DNA from: Candidatus Zambryskibacteria bacterium CG10_big_fil_rev_8_21_14_0_10_34_34
GTDB lineage: Bacteria > Patescibacteriota > Minisyncoccia > Phycocordibacterales > WO2-35-19
Direction: 5' to 3'
DNA length: 14,356 bases
NCBI GenBank assembly: GCA_002771075.1
Contig: PCXM01000019.1
Location: forward strand, 1-14,356
Made by a program: the position numbers and the translations under genes. The number at the start of each line of letters is the position of its first letter. Within the stretch, counting starts at the first letter, position 1. The notes below the pieces were generated by a model. The model was not told the origin of the DNA. It saw nothing but the letters and a program-made list of their open reading frames with translations, and ran no database searches. Below, piece by piece: positions 13,379-14,356 of the stretch.

Positions 13379-13804
13379 ATGTTTAATTTTTCAAAAAGTG
13401 TTTTTAAAATTTTAATTCCAATTGTAGTTGTCACAGTTTTAGTAATGCCTGTATTTGTGATAGCCCAAAGTACGGGGAATACCGGCGATACCACTTCAAC
13501 TGGAAGTACAGGAGATGCCCCAATAAATTCATTAATAGAAATAAAAAATCCATTTAAACAAAACACTATTGAAGGTTTGATAACCACTATTATCAAAGAT
13601 ATTTTAATACCTATCGGTAGTGTGGTAGCTGTGGTAATGGTTATATATGCTGGATTTCTTTTTGTAATAGCTAGAGGTGATACGGGACAAATAACTAAAG
13701 CAAAGGATGCTCTACTTGGGGCGGTTATAGGCGCTGCTATACTTTTGGGTGCTTGGATTATATCAGAAGCCATCGGCAAAACTATTAGTCAATTAAGAAT
13801 ATAA
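13379..13804 (+). CDS. VirB2/TrbC-like pilin, second of four, with Ser/Thr/Gly linker
   Basis: 141 residues. Signal peptide at about 1-29 (ILIPIVVVTVLVMPVFVIA), then a low-complexity linker STGNTGDTTSTGSTGD (31-46) that could be surface exposed, then two hydrophobic helices (about 75-98 and 111-130) around the loop ARGDTGQITKAKDAL. The core IYAGFLFVIARGD...AKDALLGAVIGAAILLGAWIIS is the clearest VirB2/TrbC-like match in this cluster. It begins 25 bases after the first pilin gene and ends 2 bases before the third. Confidence 0.75.
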   Translation: MFNFSKSVFKILIPIVVVTVLVMPVFVIAQSTGNTGDTTSTGSTGDAPINSLIEIKNPFKQNTIEGLITTIIKDILIPIGSVVAVVMVIYAGFLFVIARGDTGQITKAKDALLGAVIGAAILLGAWIISEAIGKTISQLRI

Positions 13805-13806
13805 AA

Positions 13807-14079
13807 ATGGATTTAACAGCGATTATAAATTTGTTTATAGATATAGGGCTTAGAATAATACCATTTTTAGGAACGGTGGTCTTTCTTGTATTTGTTTTGG
13901 GTATAGTCAAGTTTATAAAATCTGCCGGTAGTGAAAAAGAAATAAAAGATAGCAAAAATCTGATTATCTGGGGGATTGTAGGATTACTTATTTTGGTAAG
14001 TATTTGGGGTATAATTTCTTTCACTATGGGTGAATTTGGTTTTAGAGGAGGAGTGATTATCCCTCAAATTCATTTTTAA
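13807..14079 (+). CDS. Small two-helix membrane protein, third of the pilin-like set
   Basis: 90 residues. Two hydrophobic helices (about 15-38 and 52-72) flank the polar loop KSAGSEKEIKDSKN, the same layout as the neighbours (FVLGIVKFIKSAG...K...WGIVGLLILVSIWGII). Unlike them it has no separate signal peptide, so the first helix starts close to the N-terminus. It is 2 bases behind the second pilin gene and 3 bases ahead of the fourth, clearly one operon. It is probably a paralogue, as a pilin subunit or a membrane partner of the same machine. Confidence 0.68.
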   Translation: MDLTAIINLFIDIGLRIIPFLGTVVFLVFVLGIVKFIKSAGSEKEIKDSKNLIIWGIVGLLILVSIWGIISFTMGEFGFRGGVIIPQIHF

Positions 14080-14082
14080 TAT

Positions 14083-14356
14083 ATGATAAAAATATTCAAA
14101 ATAATAGCAAGAACTAACCCCACCCCAACCCCTCCTCTTAAATTAAGGGTAGGGGCAGGGAAGAAATTATTAGGTCTCATTACTTTATTTTTTGCTCCAT
14201 TATTTGTATCTGCCGCTGGAGTTATTGACCTTATAGATGCGGCATCTGGCATAGTTAGCGAAGTGCTTATACCACTTGCTTTTGCTTTAGCTCTCTTTTA
14301 TTTTTTCTGGGGAGTAGCCAAATACATAAGGACCAGTGCTGGTGATGAAAAAGGAG
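14083..14356 (+). CDS. Fourth pilin-like membrane protein, cut by window end, with repeat-derived N-terminal insert
   Basis: 91 residues are visible from ATG 14083; the frame is open at the window end. Normal parts: MIKIFKIIAR, then a hydrophobic signal segment (about 28-44, KLLGLITLFFAPLFVSA), an exposed stretch AGVIDLIDAASGIVSEVLI, a first hydrophobic helix and the loop start YIRTSAGDEKG, parallel to the third protein. Residues 11-27 (TNPTPTPPLKLRVGAGK) interrupt the signal peptide between its basic start and hydrophobic core and are encoded by a C-rich palindromic repeat. The insert keeps the frame, adds basic residues just before the hydrophobic core, and so may be tolerated. Alternatively, translation may start elsewhere, but no later Met occurs before the core. 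Confidence 0.7.
   Translation, partial: MIKIFKIIARTNPTPTPPLKLRVGAGKKLLGLITLFFAPLFVSAAGVIDLIDAASGIVSEVLIPLAFALALFYFFWGVAKYIRTSAGDEKG
14116..14160. repeat. C/G-rich palindromic repeat in the fourth pilin-like gene
   Basis: C-runs followed by an imperfect stem: CCC (14124-14126), CCCCT (14129-14133) and CTTAA (14137-14141) pair with TTAAG (14143-14147), AGGGG (14151-14155) and GGG (14158-14160). The plan (C-runs, CCCCTC-type arm, short AT loop, AGGGG arm) matches the repeat in tsaD at 4624-4658. Confidence 0.7.

Noticed and set aside
13083..14024. Minus-strand ORFs opposite the pilin-like genes
   Set aside because: Hydrophobic antisense shadows of membrane-helix codons; the + strand genes form a coherent operon.

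Overview
The window looks like AT-rich genomic DNA from a Patescibacteria/CPR bacterium, probably of the Parcubacteria (Paceibacteria/Nomurabacteria-like) group. This placement is an inference from gene content. The supporting features are a surface protein with the peptidoglycan-binding-like domain style seen in that group, a tandem set of small VirB2/TrbC-like membrane proteins, very compact gene spacing, start codons without Shine-Dalgarno sequences, and several families of short palindromic repeats, some of them inside genes. TGA is used as a stop codon (end of the solute-binding protein gene), so the UGA-glycine code of Gracilibacteria/Absconditabacteria is not in use.

Layout: 1-1202 (-) is the N-terminal part of valyl-tRNA synthetase. 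1203-1540 is an AT-rich divergent region with two large inverted repeats. 1541-4297 (+) encodes a secreted, membrane-anchored multidomain surface protein, which overlaps by 8 bases at its tail with tsaD (4290-5675, -), the tRNA t6A transferase. tsaD carries two in-frame insertions made of palindromic and AT-rich repeats. 5676-6502 is an RNA-rich stretch: tRNA-Glu(TTC) with its terminator, tRNA-Ser(CGA), and a probable independent structured RNA with its own promoter and terminator. 6503-8138 (+) holds a degenerate metallo-beta-lactamase-fold protein, a one-helix membrane protein and a RelB/RelE-type toxin-antitoxin pair behind a strong promoter with a palindromic operator. 8254-10728 (+) is gyrA. 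10739-11579 is a REP-associated tyrosine transposase (Y1/HUH single-strand transposase) surrounded by three copies of a palindrome; a fourth copy lies inside tsaD. 11672-14356 (+) is a tightly packed operon of an anchored family-1 solute-binding protein followed by four small two-helix, pilin-like membrane proteins, the last cut by the window end and carrying its own in-frame C-rich palindrome.

How it fits together: the housekeeping genes (valS, tsaD, tRNA-Glu, tRNA-Ser, gyrA) are interleaved with cell-envelope genes (surface protein, solute-binding protein/pilin cluster). The most unusual theme is the short palindromic repeats. One family sits beside a plausible mobilising enzyme, and three sequence types of repeat have entered open reading frames without breaking the frame. 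A second theme is promoter architecture: several genes have a (often extended) -10 box placed so that transcription would start at or within a few bases of the start codon, predicting leaderless mRNAs.
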